From Alistipes sp. (GTDB lineage Bacteria; Bacteroidota; Bacteroidia; Bacteroidales; Rikenellaceae): 64,000 nucleotides of DNA. Made by a program: the position numbers and the translations under genes. Within the stretch, counting starts at the first letter, position 1. Each line of letters opens with the position of its first letter. Shown here piece by piece: positions 16,785 to 26,194 of the stretch. The notes beneath the pieces were generated by a model, which did no database searches, was not told where the DNA came from, and saw nothing but the letters and a program-made list of their open reading frames with translations. The stretch covers positions 62,001-126,000 of the forward strand of contig JAFQCA010000006.1 of assembly GCA_017399485.1 (NCBI GenBank), written 5' to 3'.

Positions 16785-16839
16785 CCACCAAATAGAGAAA
16801 AAGCAAGTACAAAACCGATACTCATTACAGAAAATTTAC

Positions 16840-16847
16840 TATCTTTG
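16840..16847 (+). promoter_or_regulatory. dnaX promoter -7 box TATCTTTG
   Basis: TATCTTTG matches the consensus exactly and ends 7 nt before the dnaX ATG at 16855, so the mRNA leader would be very short or absent. A TTG box at the expected distance is not seen. Confidence 0.6.
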
Positions 16848-16854
16848 CGGTGCT

Positions 16855-18675
16855 ATGAGTGAATTTATCGTTTCGGCACGAAAATATCGCCCCTCGACGT
16901 TTGCGTCGGTTGTAGGGCAACAGAGTATCACCTCGACGCTAAAGAATGCGATTGAGCGTGGTCAGTTGGCGCACGCATATCTCTTCTGCGGTCCTCGCGG
17001 AGTAGGTAAGACTACGTGTGCCCGAATATTCGCCAAAGCGATAAACTGCCTCAATCCCAATGGAGCCGAAGCGTGCAACGAGTGTGAGTCGTGCCGCGCC
17101 TTCAACGAAGGTCGCTCGCTCAATATCCACGAGTTGGATGCCGCGTCAAACAACTCGGTAGATGATATCCGCTCACTTATCGAGCAGGTGCGCATAATGC
17201 CACAAATAGGCAAATATTCGCTCTTCATCATCGATGAGGTCCATATGTTGTCGCAGCAAGCGTTCAACGCCTTCCTAAAGACTTTGGAGGAGCCTCCCAA
17301 GCACGCGGTATTCATTCTGGCGACAACCGAAAAGCACAAAATCATCCCGACAATACTCTCACGTTGTCAGGTTTACGATTTCAACCGCATACGCGTCGAG
17401 GATTCGGTCCACTACCTCAAACATATTGCCGACAACGAGGGCGTAACCTATGACGAGGAGTCACTCAACCTTATAGCCCAGAAGGCTGACGGAGGTATGC
17501 GCGACGCACTCTCGATGTTCGACAAAGCAGTATCGTTCTGCAACGCCAACCTGCAATATCGTGCCGTAGCCGACACACTAAATGTTTTGGATTACGACAC
17601 TTACTTCTCGATGACGGAATTGCTACTCAATGGTGACTATGTTTCGGCTTTATTGCGTTTTGACGAAGTGTTGTCGAAGGGTTTTTCGGGGCAGACATTT
17701 ATGGCTGGTCTGAATCAGCATATGCGTGATTTGTTATTGGCCAAAGGCCCGGCCATATCGCTTATAGAACTTACGGGCACATTGCTTGAGCGTTACCGCA
17801 GTCAGGCGGCACAATGCCCTGAAGAGTTTTTATTCGGAGCCATATCGCTGCTGACGGAGGCTGACGGTAAGATAAAGCAGTCGTCTAATCAGAGATTGTT
17901 GGTGGAACTGGGACTTATGAAGATTGCAGGTCTCGGCAAAAAAAAAAATGATGGGGGCTCAATAAGCCTTTCGGCAGAGGATTTTTCGCTACCCGACCTG
18001 CCAGACAAGATTACACCTATAGCCAACACTGCCACGATATCGGTTACGCAGGCTCAACCGAAACAACCATCGCAACCTATCGCATCAGCATCGAGTAACG
18101 CGTCAGACAATGAGTCACAGAGTATTCCGCAACCGACACAACCGCAACCCAAGATTGAGCCTACACCCAATCGAGAGCCAAGCGGCAATCAACATCAATC
18201 AGTACCGTCTGCTCGTACAAGCGTTTCGAGGTTATCCATTGCCAATTTGATGCGAGGTGCTGTCAGCACACCGACAGACGAGGAGGAGCAACCAGCCAGC
18301 AAGAGCGAGATAACGATTGACGCCCGTAGCGAAGAGAAGATTGCAGCCGTAAAGGAGAGAGTCATAAAAGATATTCTTGAGGAGCGACCTCGTTTTGTAG
18401 TAGCATTCGAATCGATGCAGATTGAGGGACATCGTATAAAGGTCGAAGTGCCAACATCACAACTCTACGAGGAGATTATGCGCTCGAAGACAGAGATATT
18501 GATGCAGATAGCACAAACGGCAGGCGTTACGGGAATGTTGGAGTTGGATATTAAAATAAACGAGCAGATAAAGGCCTCGCGACCTATAAAATTAGAGGAC
18601 CGCATAAAGTTTATGACCGAGCGTAATGAGAATATTCTCTTACTCAAACGACTGCTCGATATGGACTACGAATAG
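16855..18675 (+). CDS. dnaX: DNA polymerase III subunit tau (and probably gamma)
   Basis: Tau/gamma is the ATPase of the clamp loader. The 606-aa protein has Walker A GPRGVGKTT (about 43-51), a four-Cys zinc module (CLNPNGAEACNECESC), Walker B FIIDEVHML and the EEPP motif. Domain III ends near residue 355. Then comes a run of 11 A (17938-17948) encoding KKKN, a Pro/Gln/Ser-rich linker (about 375-480) and the tau-specific C-terminal domain. The A-run is a classic site for slippage or -1 frameshifting. The -1 frame meets TGA immediately after the run and the +1 frame stops 6 codons later, which would give a gamma-like product of about 365-370 aa. Confidence 0.96.
   Translation: MSEFIVSARKYRPSTFASVVGQQSITSTLKNAIERGQLAHAYLFCGPRGVGKTTCARIFAKAINCLNPNGAEACNECESCRAFNEGRSLNIHELDAASNNSVDDIRSLIEQVRIMPQIGKYSLFIIDEVHMLSQQAFNAFLKTLEEPPKHAVFILATTEKHKIIPTILSRCQVYDFNRIRVEDSVHYLKHIADNEGVTYDEESLNLIAQKADGGMRDALSMFDKAVSFCNANLQYRAVADTLNVLDYDTYFSMTELLLNGDYVSALLRFDEVLSKGFSGQTFMAGLNQHMRDLLLAKGPAISLIELTGTLLERYRSQAAQCPEEFLFGAISLLTEADGKIKQSSNQRLLVELGLMKIAGLGKKKNDGGSISLSAEDFSLPDLPDKITPIANTATISVTQAQPKQPSQPIASASSNASDNESQSIPQPTQPQPKIEPTPNREPSGNQHQSVPSARTSVSRLSIANLMRGAVSTPTDEEEQPASKSEITIDARSEEKIAAVKERVIKDILEERPRFVVAFESMQIEGHRIKVEVPTSQLYEEIMRSKTEILMQIAQTAGVTGMLELDIKINEQIKASRPIKLEDRIKFMTERNENILLLKRLLDMDYE
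17938..17968 (+). promoter_or_regulatory. Candidate programmed slippage site in dnaX (A11 + stop)
   Basis: Eleven consecutive A (17938-17948) are followed directly by TGA in the -1 frame (17949-17951). A small hairpin GGCT/AGCC (17956-17959 with 17965-17968) lies just downstream. Transcriptional slippage or ribosomal frameshifting here would create the short gamma form, as known from Thermus (A9 run) and E. coli (A AAA AAG). Confidence 0.65.
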
Positions 18676-18768
18676 GAGTGCAACCGCCTTCAATGCAAAT
18701 CCGTTAAGAGTGTGCGGCTGCAGGAACTAAGATTGAAATAAATTAATAGACTAAAAATATAAAAGGAA

Positions 18769-20067
18769 ATGGCAAAGAAGAACTTTGTAGAGGAGTTGGA
18801 ATGGCGTGGTATGATTCATACGATGATGCCCGGCGTTAAGGAGCAACTCGAGAAGGAGATGACAACGGCATATTTGGGCATTGACCCCACAGCCGACTCA
18901 TTACATATCGGTCACTTGGTAGGCGTTATGATATTGAAGCATTTTCAGATGTGTGGACACCGCCCCATCGCATTGGTAGGAGGTGCAACGGGTATGATTG
19001 GCGACCCCAGCGGTAAGTCGCAGGAGCGTAATCTGCTTGACGAGGCCACATTGCGTCACAATCAGGAGGCTATCAAGCGTCAGTTGGCCAAATTGTTGGA
19101 TTTCGAGTCGGATGCCGAGAACAAGGCACTTTTGGTAAACAACTACGATTGGATGAAGGAATTCTCGTTCTTGGATTTTGCGCGCGATATAGGCAAGTGT
19201 ATCACCGTTAATTATATGATGGCAAAGGACTCTGTAAAGAAACGTTTCAATGGCGAAGGCGAGGGTATGTCGTTTACGGAGTTCACTTATCAATTGTTGC
19301 AGGGTTATGACTTCTTGCATCTATACCAGACACTGAACTGCAAGGTACAGTTGGGTGGTGCCGACCAGTGGGGTAACATCACTACAGGTACTGAACTTAT
19401 CCGCCGCAAGTTGGGCTCGGAGAATGAGGCATTTGCTATCACTTGCCCCTTGATTACAAAGGCCGACGGCACTAAATTCGGCAAGACCGAGAGCGGCAAT
19501 GTATGGCTTGACGCCCGCTATACTTCACCTTATAAGTTCTATCAGTTCTGGTTGAATGTGAGCGACGAGGATGCAAAGCGTTACATCAAGATTTTCACAC
19601 TCCTCGACAAGGAGACCATCGATGCACTTATCGCCCGTCACGACGAGGCTCCCCACTTGCGCGAGTTGCAAAAGACTCTGGCAAAGGAGATTACCACAAT
19701 GATTCACTCGGCTGAGGAGTATGAGAAGGCTGTAGAGGCATCACAAATACTCTTCGGAGGTGCTACATCTGAGGCCCTGCGTCGTCTGGACGAGCAGACT
19801 CTGTTGCAGGTATTCGAAGGTGTTCCTCAATTCACCATCGCAAAGGAGCAGTTGGGTTGTGCGTTTGTTGATTTGGCTGCCGACCTCACAAAAGTATTCC
19901 CCTCAAAGGGCGAGTGCCGCAAGATGGTACAAGGTGGCGGCGTTGCACTCAACAAGGAGAAAGTCACTGACCCGATGCAGACCGTAACGGAGAGCGACCT
20001 CATCGCTGGCAAGTATATGATTGCTCAACGCGGTAAGAAGAACTACTTCTTGATTATCGTAGAGTAA
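18769..20067 (+). CDS. tyrS: Tyrosyl-tRNA synthetase
   Basis: TyrRS charges tRNA-Tyr. The 432-aa class I synthetase has HIGH at 46-49 ([10 protein letters not shown]), the KMSKS equivalent KFGKT in [19 protein letters not shown], and a C-terminal S4 RNA-binding domain (from about 365, [15 protein letters not shown]). The length matches the bacterial TyrRS type with an S4 domain. folB begins 19 bp after its stop, so the two are probably co-transcribed. No T-box leader is seen. Confidence 0.97.
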   Translation: MAKKNFVEELEWRGMIHTMMPGVKEQLEKEMTTAYLGIDPTADSLHIGHLVGVMILKHFQMCGHRPIALVGGATGMIGDPSGKSQERNLLDEATLRHNQEAIKRQLAKLLDFESDAENKALLVNNYDWMKEFSFLDFARDIGKCITVNYMMAKDSVKKRFNGEGEGMSFTEFTYQLLQGYDFLHLYQTLNCKVQLGGADQWGNITTGTELIRRKLGSENEAFAITCPLITKADGTKFGKTESGNVWLDARYTSPYKFYQFWLNVSDEDAKRYIKIFTLLDKETIDALIARHDEAPHLRELQKTLAKEITTMIHSAEEYEKAVEASQILFGGATSEALRRLDEQTLLQVFEGVPQFTIAKEQLGCAFVDLAADLTKVFPSKGECRKMVQGGGVALNKEKVTDPMQTVTESDLIAGKYMIAQRGKKNYFLIIVE

Positions 20068-20086
20068 AACAATCGAAGTGAACGCT

Positions 20087-20440
20087 ATGCTCTACACAAT
20101 AAATTTGCAGGATATGGAGTTCCGTGCCTACCACGGTTGCTACGACTTGGAGCAGAAGGTGGGTAACAGGTTTAATGTTGCGCTGAAAATCACAACCGAG
20201 TTGGGCGAAGTGGCCGACGAGGATGCTGTCGAGAAAGCTGTAAACTATCTTACCGTTTATGAGGTAGTGAACCGACAAATGGCCGTCACCTGCCGCACCA
20301 TAGAGAGCGTGGCACAAAATATTATCTGTGCCGTCAAGGAACAATTCCCGCAGATTGTCGAGATAGAGTGTACGGTGGCGAAACTTGCTCCGCCATTAGG
20401 AGGTAAAATCGGCAGAGTAAGCGTCACGTTAAGAGGATAA
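20087..20440 (+). CDS. folB: Dihydroneopterin aldolase
   Basis: FolB converts 7,8-dihydroneopterin to 6-hydroxymethyl-dihydropterin and glycolaldehyde in folate synthesis. The 117-aa protein shows the family pattern: a conserved start with MEFRAYHGCYDLEQKVGN (catalytic Tyr and Glu region), a central NYLTVYEVV, and the C-terminal KLAPPLGGKIGRVSV with the catalytic Lys. ATG 20087 is preferred to the GTG at 20078 because family N-termini begin close to this point. It follows tyrS closely and ends at a strong bidirectional terminator. Confidence 0.92.
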   Translation: MLYTINLQDMEFRAYHGCYDLEQKVGNRFNVALKITTELGEVADEDAVEKAVNYLTVYEVVNRQMAVTCRTIESVAQNIICAVKEQFPQIVEIECTVAKLAPPLGGKIGRVSVTLRG

Positions 20441-20442
20441 AC

Positions 20443-20485
20443 AATAAGACCTATCAGACTTTGAGCCTTGATAGGTCTTATTCAT
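20443..20485. terminator. Bidirectional terminator between folB and the oxidoreductase gene
   Basis: A perfect 14-bp stem, AATAAGACCTATCA (20443-20456) with TGATAGGTCTTATT (20469-20482), lies between two convergent genes. Confidence 0.85.
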
Positions 20486-20514
20486 TAGTGAACATATATA
20501 ACAAACGAAAATCG

Positions 20515-21756
20515 TTAGTCCCAATTTATATCTACCGTCACACCTTCTCGACGGCTACGCTCGGCATTAAAGCACACGACGTGACTCTCAATGGCATCAG
20601 CAATATCTGAGCAAAAACCCTCTCCACGAGAAGATATTGCCTGCAAAAAGGCATCGACAATATTAAGGTCGGCCCCAGCGTGGAAAGGTTGCCCTTCGAG
20701 ATGAGAATAATCAAGCACATAATCTTCGCCATTTCGGAAATGGCGAACTCGCAGGCTCCGCTCATCACCATCAATCTCGCCATTGGTTAATTTTATATGT
20801 GTGCGGCGACAATCATCGCGCGTAAAAGCATTAACGGCAATCGACATTGTCACACCATCTTCCATCTCAAGATTGACAACCTGATGGTCTACCACATCAT
20901 TCTCACAGCGGAAAACACAACGCCCATAACGCCCCGACAACAACTCCTGCTCAATAACATCCTCCAAACACCCTCCCGACGGTACATTAAAATTTGCTAT
21001 CCACTCTTTGCGATTACGATATAGGTCAACCGCCGAATAGGGGCAATTACTCTCCACTTTGCACGCCACACACCTTGCCGAACTTCCCAGCGGAGCATTC
21101 TTCTCCTTAAACCAATTCAACGAGCCAAACGAACTCACTCGCTTGCACCGCGAAGAGCATAACCACAAAAGAAAATCAATATCGTGGCAACACTTTGCTA
21201 CCAGAAGCGGGTTGCTCGATTGTTCATTGCTAAAAATACCGCGAACATAACTATGCATCATCCTGTCAAGATTTATCTCGGCGGTATGATTTATAGATAT
21301 TATCTGTCCTAACGAACCTGAATCAACTATCTGCTTAATCTTTTGAAAATACGGATGATAACGTAAGATGTGGCACACCGCGACAACAACGCCGCGACGA
21401 TTGGCCGCTTGACGTATCTGCTCACACTCATCCAAACTCTGCGCAATGGGTTTCTCAAGAAGTACATTATAGCCCGCATCAATCGCCATCATACAAGGCT
21501 CAAAATGCTTATCTTCCGGAGTACATATAAATACTGCATCGGCTTGAATCTTGGCGGCAAAAAATTGTTCATAACAAGTAAAACAATTACTTGGCGCGAG
21601 ATTAAACTCTTCGGCTACCCTCTCTCGGCGCAAATCGACAGGTTCGACCACTCCAACCAATTTAACCTTCTGCCGATTTTGTATAACATACTCCAGATAT
21701 TTATTAGCGCGATTGCCGGCACCTATTACGACAACGGATATTTGACGTTCATTCAT
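20515..21756 (-). CDS. Gfo/Idh/MocA-family oxidoreductase with a three-Cys insert
   Basis: A 413-aa NAD(P)-dependent oxidoreductase. The N-terminal Rossmann fold starts with VVVIGAGNRAN (8-18) and carries the family motif EKP (101-103), and it is followed by the alpha/beta substrate domain. The family acts on sugars, inositols or their derivatives; the substrate is not deducible here. At 229-238 there is a CxxCx5C cluster (C229, C232, C238) followed by PYSA, which may bind a metal. It has no signal peptide, so it acts in the cytoplasm. It is a single-gene unit facing folB, with no sugar-utilisation partners beside it. Confidence 0.85.
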   Translation of the reverse strand: MNERQISVVVIGAGNRANKYLEYVIQNRQKVKLVGVVEPVDLRRERVAEEFNLAPSNCFTCYEQFFAAKIQADAVFICTPEDKHFEPCMMAIDAGYNVLLEKPIAQSLDECEQIRQAANRRGVVVAVCHILRYHPYFQKIKQIVDSGSLGQIISINHTAEINLDRMMHSYVRGIFSNEQSSNPLLVAKCCHDIDFLLWLCSSRCKRVSSFGSLNWFKEKNAPLGSSARCVACKVESNCPYSAVDLYRNRKEWIANFNVPSGGCLEDVIEQELLSGRYGRCVFRCENDVVDHQVVNLEMEDGVTMSIAVNAFTRDDCRRTHIKLTNGEIDGDERSLRVRHFRNGEDYVLDYSHLEGQPFHAGADLNIVDAFLQAISSRGEGFCSDIADAIESHVVCFNAERSRREGVTVDINWD

Positions 21757-22162
21757 TTTTTAAGGATTTAGGGTTCAACTTTTGGTTATGCAAATTTACG
21801 AAATTTGGCCCGTCACAAGAACCTCGCGCAACCCGAAAGTGGATGTCTCAAAGAGTTAGCCAGACTTACAATTATGACTATCAATCACATCGCCCCTACA
21901 ATAAGTCCATTCCACAAAGATATTTCGCACAATAATATATGGAGTATAGCATCCAATTATACGCCAGCCTCCACATATTTAGAGGACAAATCATACTCCC
22001 CAATAATATCCATATAACCTGCAAACAAATACCTGAAAAATATTATGTCATCTTTTGTGCTACAACAATATTAGCGACAAAAATGCGGTCAATGCCGACG
22101 CCCTGCAAAGAAAAATACGTTGCACTCGACAAGTAATTATTATTAATATAGTAATTTTTGCG
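21757..22162. other. Intergenic region of about 400 bp without a supported gene
   Basis: This gap between divergent genes holds a minus-strand -7 box TAAATTTG (complement of 21791-21798) for the oxidoreductase gene. The rest is AT-rich. A 70-codon open frame (21805-22017) has no family resemblance, no promoter and an unlikely composition, so I do not call it. No hairpins or repeats stand out. Confidence 0.5.
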
Positions 22163-22170
22163 TATATTTG
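22163..22170 (+). promoter_or_regulatory. -7 box TATATTTG of the NSS transporter gene
   Basis: TATATTTG is an exact match to the consensus, 23 nt before the ATG at 22194. A -33 box at the right spacing is not obvious. Confidence 0.55.
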
Positions 22171-22193
22171 CGCGTTAGTTAGGCTAAAAGATT

Positions 22194-23540
22194 ATGAGTG
22201 AACAAGCAAGAGCCTCGTTTGGAGGCAAGTTGAGTGCCATATTGGTGGCTGCAGGTTCGGCTATCGGATTGGGAAGTATTTGGCGTTTCCCATATATGGC
22301 AGGTGAGCACGGAGGTGCTGCATTTTTGTTGGTCTATCTGCTATGTGTATTTGCAGTAGGAATACCTGTTATGCTGGCAGAGTTTACCGTAGGCCGTCAC
22401 ACCAAGCAGAATGCCGTCGGAGCATATCGCTCACTCTCGCGCCCCTGGCGTTGGTTAGGCTATAACGGAGTGCTGGGTGCATTGTTTATTTCAGGCTACT
22501 ACTACATTGTAGCGGGTTGGTCTTTGGAGTATCTGGTAAGTTCTGCGACAGGGGCACTCTACTCTTCATCGGAGTCGTTTTCGGCACAATTTGATGCATT
22601 TCAAGCATCCCCACGCCAAGCGATATACACCATAATTTTTATCTTGCTGACACACCTCATCATCATTCGTGGCGTGGTCAAGGGTATCGAAAAGGCCTCA
22701 AAGGTAATGATGCCAGCATTGTTTATCATCCTGATTATTATGGCCATACGCGTAGCATTTATGCCAAACGCCGCAGAGGGTTACCGATTCCTTTTATCTC
22801 CTGATTTCAAAGAGGCGTTCTCGCCCGATACAATATTCACCGCCGTAGGGCAAGCCTTCTTCTCACTATCGGTAGGTATGGGATGTATGGTCACTTATGC
22901 CTCGTATTTCAAATCGAATAACAACCTGACGGGCACTTCAATGAGCGTAGCATTGCTTACGTTGCTTGTTGCCGTATTGGCAGGTTTGGTTATATTCCCT
23001 GCCGTATTCAGCGCAGGCCTGGAGCCCACAGAGGGCGCTTCGCTCATATTCATCACATTGCCAGAGATATTCAAAGATATGCCCTTCGCGTCGTTATGGT
23101 CTGTGATATTTTTCATTCTGCTGACCTTGGCATCACTCACCTCGACCATATCATTCCACGAGGTTATCACCGCCTACTTTGCCGAGGAGCATAATCTCTC
23201 GCGCAAAAATGCAACACGTCTTACATCAGCCCTCTCTGTAGGATTGTGTATGCTCACGCTGCTTTGGCACTTCGACCTTGATTTTGCAGGTCTGCATCTT
23301 CAGAATATTTCATTCTTCGACATCTTTGACTACACGTCGGCAAACATCATTATGCCGCTCGGTGGTCTACTCACTTGTATTTTCGTTGCGTGGTGGATGA
23401 AGCCTACTCTGTTGCGTGACGAGATTACAAACTACGGAGCATTAAAAGGCCGTATGTTTAAGTTGTTATACTTCACGTTGCGTTACATCACGCCATTGCT
23501 AATCATCTATATTTTCATTAGCAACTTAGGCTTATTGTAG
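22194..23540 (+). CDS. Sodium-dependent transporter, neurotransmitter:sodium symporter (NSS/SNF) family
   Basis: A 448-aa inner-membrane protein with about 11 hydrophobic helices. Helix 1 carries AAGSAIGLGSIWRFPYM, the unwound Na+/substrate-binding segment of LeuT-type transporters, and the sequence continues with GGAAFLLVYLLCVFAVGIP typical of the family. These symporters import amino acids with Na+; members with 11 helices are common in bacteria. The substrate cannot be read from the sequence. It is a single-gene unit ending at a strong terminator shared with the convergent ferritin gene. Confidence 0.93.
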   Translation: MSEQARASFGGKLSAILVAAGSAIGLGSIWRFPYMAGEHGGAAFLLVYLLCVFAVGIPVMLAEFTVGRHTKQNAVGAYRSLSRPWRWLGYNGVLGALFISGYYYIVAGWSLEYLVSSATGALYSSSESFSAQFDAFQASPRQAIYTIIFILLTHLIIIRGVVKGIEKASKVMMPALFIILIIMAIRVAFMPNAAEGYRFLLSPDFKEAFSPDTIFTAVGQAFFSLSVGMGCMVTYASYFKSNNNLTGTSMSVALLTLLVAVLAGLVIFPAVFSAGLEPTEGASLIFITLPEIFKDMPFASLWSVIFFILLTLASLTSTISFHEVITAYFAEEHNLSRKNATRLTSALSVGLCMLTLLWHFDLDFAGLHLQNISFFDIFDYTSANIIMPLGGLLTCIFVAWWMKPTLLRDEITNYGALKGRMFKLLYFTLRYITPLLIIYIFISNLGLL

Positions 23541-23558
23541 AGCCACACGCAAGCATAA

Positions 23559-23601
23559 AACAATGGGGGTTGTCCAACATAGTTGAACAACCCCCATTGT
23601 T
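23559..23601. terminator. Bidirectional terminator between transporter and ferritin genes
   Basis: A perfect 15-bp stem, AACAATGGGGGTTGT (23559-23573) with ACAACCCCCATTGTT (23587-23601), lies between convergent genes. Confidence 0.85.
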
Positions 23602-23622
23602 ATAAAAGTTTGTATCCGTCCT

Positions 23623-24150
23623 TTACTCTGCCGTAGCCAAAGGTGACGGTGTGTTATATACACGTGCTGCCAACTCCTTGTCAATCATATAGAGGCCCAA
23701 CTTATCGCCACCTACCAACTTCAGTTCGTCGATAATATCGCGTGCGCTCTCCTCCTCTTCGACCTGCTCATCGACAAACCATACCATACGATTAGCCGTT
23801 GCCACATCCTTCTCTTCGGCCGCCAAGTTGCAGAGATTGTGGATAAGCGATGTCACCTTCTTCTCGTGAGAGAGAGTCTGCTCGAACATCGCAAGCGGGC
23901 TGTCCCACTCGGTCTCCACCTCAGCAATAGGAGCCAACTTTACACGACCACCACGAGAGAGTAGATAATTGATAAAAATCTGTGCGTGGTCCTGCTCCTC
24001 CTTAAACTGAATCGCGAACCAATTTGCTACACCTTTCAAGCCCTTGTCGGCTGCCGCCATCGACATCGAAAGATAGAGATATGCCGACCACATCTCGGCA
24101 TTAATCTGCGCATTCAGCGCATTCTGCATTTTCTCGCTCAACATAGTCAT
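23623..24150 (-). CDS. ftnA: Ferritin (FtnA type)
   Basis: Non-haem ferritin, a 24-subunit iron-storage shell. The 175-aa protein forms a four-helix bundle. The ferroxidase ligands are seen in NAEMWSAYLYLSMS (Glu17-Tyr region), KEEQDHAQIF (Glu-Glu-x-x-His) and LAAEEKDVAT. It has the RGGRVKL loop typical of bacterial FtnA and lacks the haem Met pattern of bacterioferritin. A start at 24144 (MLSEKMQN) is also possible. A -7 box TATATTTG lies upstream on the same strand. Confidence 0.95.
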   Translation of the reverse strand: MTMLSEKMQNALNAQINAEMWSAYLYLSMSMAAADKGLKGVANWFAIQFKEEQDHAQIFINYLLSRGGRVKLAPIAEVETEWDSPLAMFEQTLSHEKKVTSLIHNLCNLAAEEKDVATANRMVWFVDEQVEEEESARDIIDELKLVGGDKLGLYMIDKELAARVYNTPSPLATAE

Positions 24151-24181
24151 CTGTTTTAGAAATAAAAAATTTTTGTTATTG

Positions 24182-24189
24182 CAAATATA
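24182..24189 (-). promoter_or_regulatory. -7 box TATATTTG of the ferritin gene
   Basis: The complement of 24182-24189 reads TATATTTG, 31 nt before the ferritin start. A well-spaced -33 box is not clear. Confidence 0.5.
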
Positions 24190-24356
24190 ATATCTAAAGT
24201 CAAAAAATGTGCAGAATTACGATTTTTATTTTTTATAGCACGATAAAATATGCTTATAGTAAGCCCAAATAATCACAAATTTGAGTTCACATATTGACAA
24301 CACTCTATTTTTCAAACGATTTTTCTTCACTCGGCTAATAATTCTACTTTTTTTTG

Positions 24357-24364
24357 TAAATTTG
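24357..24364 (+). promoter_or_regulatory. -7 box TAAATTTG of the fumarase gene
   Basis: TAAATTTG fits the consensus and would give a 5' leader of about 90 nt before ATG 24460. The stretch from 24190 to 24356 is very AT-rich and shows no gene. Confidence 0.5.
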
Positions 24365-24459
24365 CAAAGATTTTGAATGCTTTAACCCCGTGCGGAGTGA
24401 GAGGCGCAACAACAGAGAGGACAATATTTCGAAAAAACAGATAAAACAAAGAGATTATT

Positions 24460-26076
24460 ATGGCTGATTTCATCTACCAAGAGCCCTATCCTATCGAGAA
24501 GGACACTACAGAGTATGAACTCGTAACGAAAGATTACGTTAAGGTTGTCGAGTGCGATGGCCGCAAGATTTTGAAGATTGACCCCAAAGGTCTTGAGTTG
24601 CTATCAAAGCGTGCGTATAACGACGTATCATTCTATCTGCGTCCTGCACACTTGCAGAAGTTGGCAAACATTCTGGAGGATAGCGAGGCTTCGGACAACG
24701 ACAAGTTTGTGGCTTACACTATGCTTATGAATCAGGCCGTAGCAGCCGAAGGCGAGTTGCCTACTTGTCAGGATACAGGTACAGCAATCTGCATCGGCCA
24801 CAAGGGTGAGGACGTATATACAGGCGCAGACGACGCCGAGTGTATTGCAAAGGGTGTTTACGAGACCTACAAGGAGCGTAACTTACGTTACTCACAGGTT
24901 GTGCCTTTCACTATGACCGACGAGAAGAACTCGGGCACAAACCTTCCTGCACAGATTGATATCTATGCAGGTCATCCGGGTTCTATGGAGTACGAATTCT
25001 TGTTCATCACCAAAGGTGGTGGCTCTGCAAATAAGACATTCCTCTATCAGCAGACCAAGGCTCTCTTGAATGAGAAGTCGCTCGTTGCATTCTTCAAGGA
25101 GCATTTGAAGGATTTGGGAACATCGGCTTGTCCTCCATACCACTTGGCAGTCTGCATCGGTGGAACATCTGCCGAGATGTGTCTTTCGACTGTGAAGAAG
25201 GCTTCGGCTGGTTATTTGGACCATCTGCCCACATCGGGCAACGAAGGTGGTCGTTGTTTCCGCGATTTGGAGTGGGAGGAGCGAATCACCAAGATGTGCC
25301 AGGAGATGGGTATGGGTGCACAGTTTGGCGGTAAGTACTATGTTCACGATGTACGCGTCATCCGCGCTCCGCGTCACGCCGCAAGTTGCCCCGTTGCCAT
25401 CGGTGTAAGTTGCTCGGCAGACCGTAATATCAAGGCCAAGATTACTCCCGAGGGTATCTTTGTTGAAAAGTTGGAGAAGAATCCCGCACGTTTCCTTCCT
25501 GCGCAGGCTCCCGCTATGACACCTGCCGTAGATATCGACTTGGATGAGGGTATGGATAAGGTTCGCGCCATCTTGACAAAATATCCTATCAAGACTCGCC
25601 TCAACCTCAAGGGTACGCTTATCGTGGCACGCGACATCGCTCACGCTCGCATCAAGCAGATGTTGGACGAGGGACAGCCTATGCCCGAATACTTCAAAAA
25701 GCATCCCGTTTACTATGCAGGTCCTGCAAAGACTCCCGAAGGAATGCCGTCTGGCTCATTCGGCCCCACAACAGCAGGTCGTATGGACCCCTATGTAGAC
25801 CTCTTCCAGAAGGCTGGCGGCTCAATGGTTATGGTAGCCAAGGGTAACCGTTCGAAGGCTGTAACTGATGCTTGCCAAACAAATGGCGGTTTCTATCTCG
25901 GCTCTATCGGAGGCCCTGCCGCTATCTTGGCAAAGAACTCTATCAAGAGTGTAGAGGTGGTCGATTTCCCCGAACTCGGTATGGAGGCCGTACGTAAGAT
26001 TTATGTTGAGAACTTCCCTGCGTTCATCATCGTTGATGACAAGGGCAACGACTTCTTCGCAGATTTTGCACATTAA
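24460..26076 (+). CDS. Class I (iron-sulfur) fumarate hydratase
   Basis: The enzyme interconverts fumarate and malate with an oxygen-sensitive [4Fe-4S] cluster. The 538-aa protein matches the fused class I type (FumA/FumB). The N-terminal alpha domain has PTCQDTGT with Cys103, and Cys224 (TSACPPY) and Cys318 (GVSCSADRN) fit the other cluster ligands. The C-terminal beta domain contains [11 protein letters not shown] and GGPAA. In an anaerobe it probably serves the reductive branch from malate to fumarate and succinate. It is a single gene with its own promoter and terminator. Confidence 0.96.
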   Translation: MADFIYQEPYPIEKDTTEYELVTKDYVKVVECDGRKILKIDPKGLELLSKRAYNDVSFYLRPAHLQKLANILEDSEASDNDKFVAYTMLMNQAVAAEGELPTCQDTGTAICIGHKGEDVYTGADDAECIAKGVYETYKERNLRYSQVVPFTMTDEKNSGTNLPAQIDIYAGHPGSMEYEFLFITKGGGSANKTFLYQQTKALLNEKSLVAFFKEHLKDLGTSACPPYHLAVCIGGTSAEMCLSTVKKASAGYLDHLPTSGNEGGRCFRDLEWEERITKMCQEMGMGAQFGGKYYVHDVRVIRAPRHAASCPVAIGVSCSADRNIKAKITPEGIFVEKLEKNPARFLPAQAPAMTPAVDIDLDEGMDKVRAILTKYPIKTRLNLKGTLIVARDIAHARIKQMLDEGQPMPEYFKKHPVYYAGPAKTPEGMPSGSFGPTTAGRMDPYVDLFQKAGGSMVMVAKGNRSKAVTDACQTNGGFYLGSIGGPAAILAKNSIKSVEVVDFPELGMEAVRKIYVENFPAFIIVDDKGNDFFADFAH

Positions 26077-26092
26077 TTATAGACTGAATGAT

Positions 26093-26130
26093 AGTTTTGC
26101 ACCTCGCGCGGGGTGCAAAACTTCATTTTT
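26093..26130 (+). terminator. Terminator after the fumarase gene
   Basis: AGTTTTGCACC (26093-26103) pairs with GGTGCAAAACT (26112-26122), followed by a T-rich run. Confidence 0.85.
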
Positions 26131-26194
26131 CGCTCTGCCAATAAAATAAAATGCAGAGAAAATCCGTTTTGGAAAGGAATTAACAACAGAGCAA

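Noticed and set aside
21805-22017. 70-codon open frame in the gap before the NSS transporter
   Set aside because: No promoter, no conserved pattern and no plausible neighbour relation; left as non-coding.
24892-25704. 270-codon open frame opposite the fumarase gene
   Set aside because: It is antisense to the class I fumarase gene, with no promoter or motifs.
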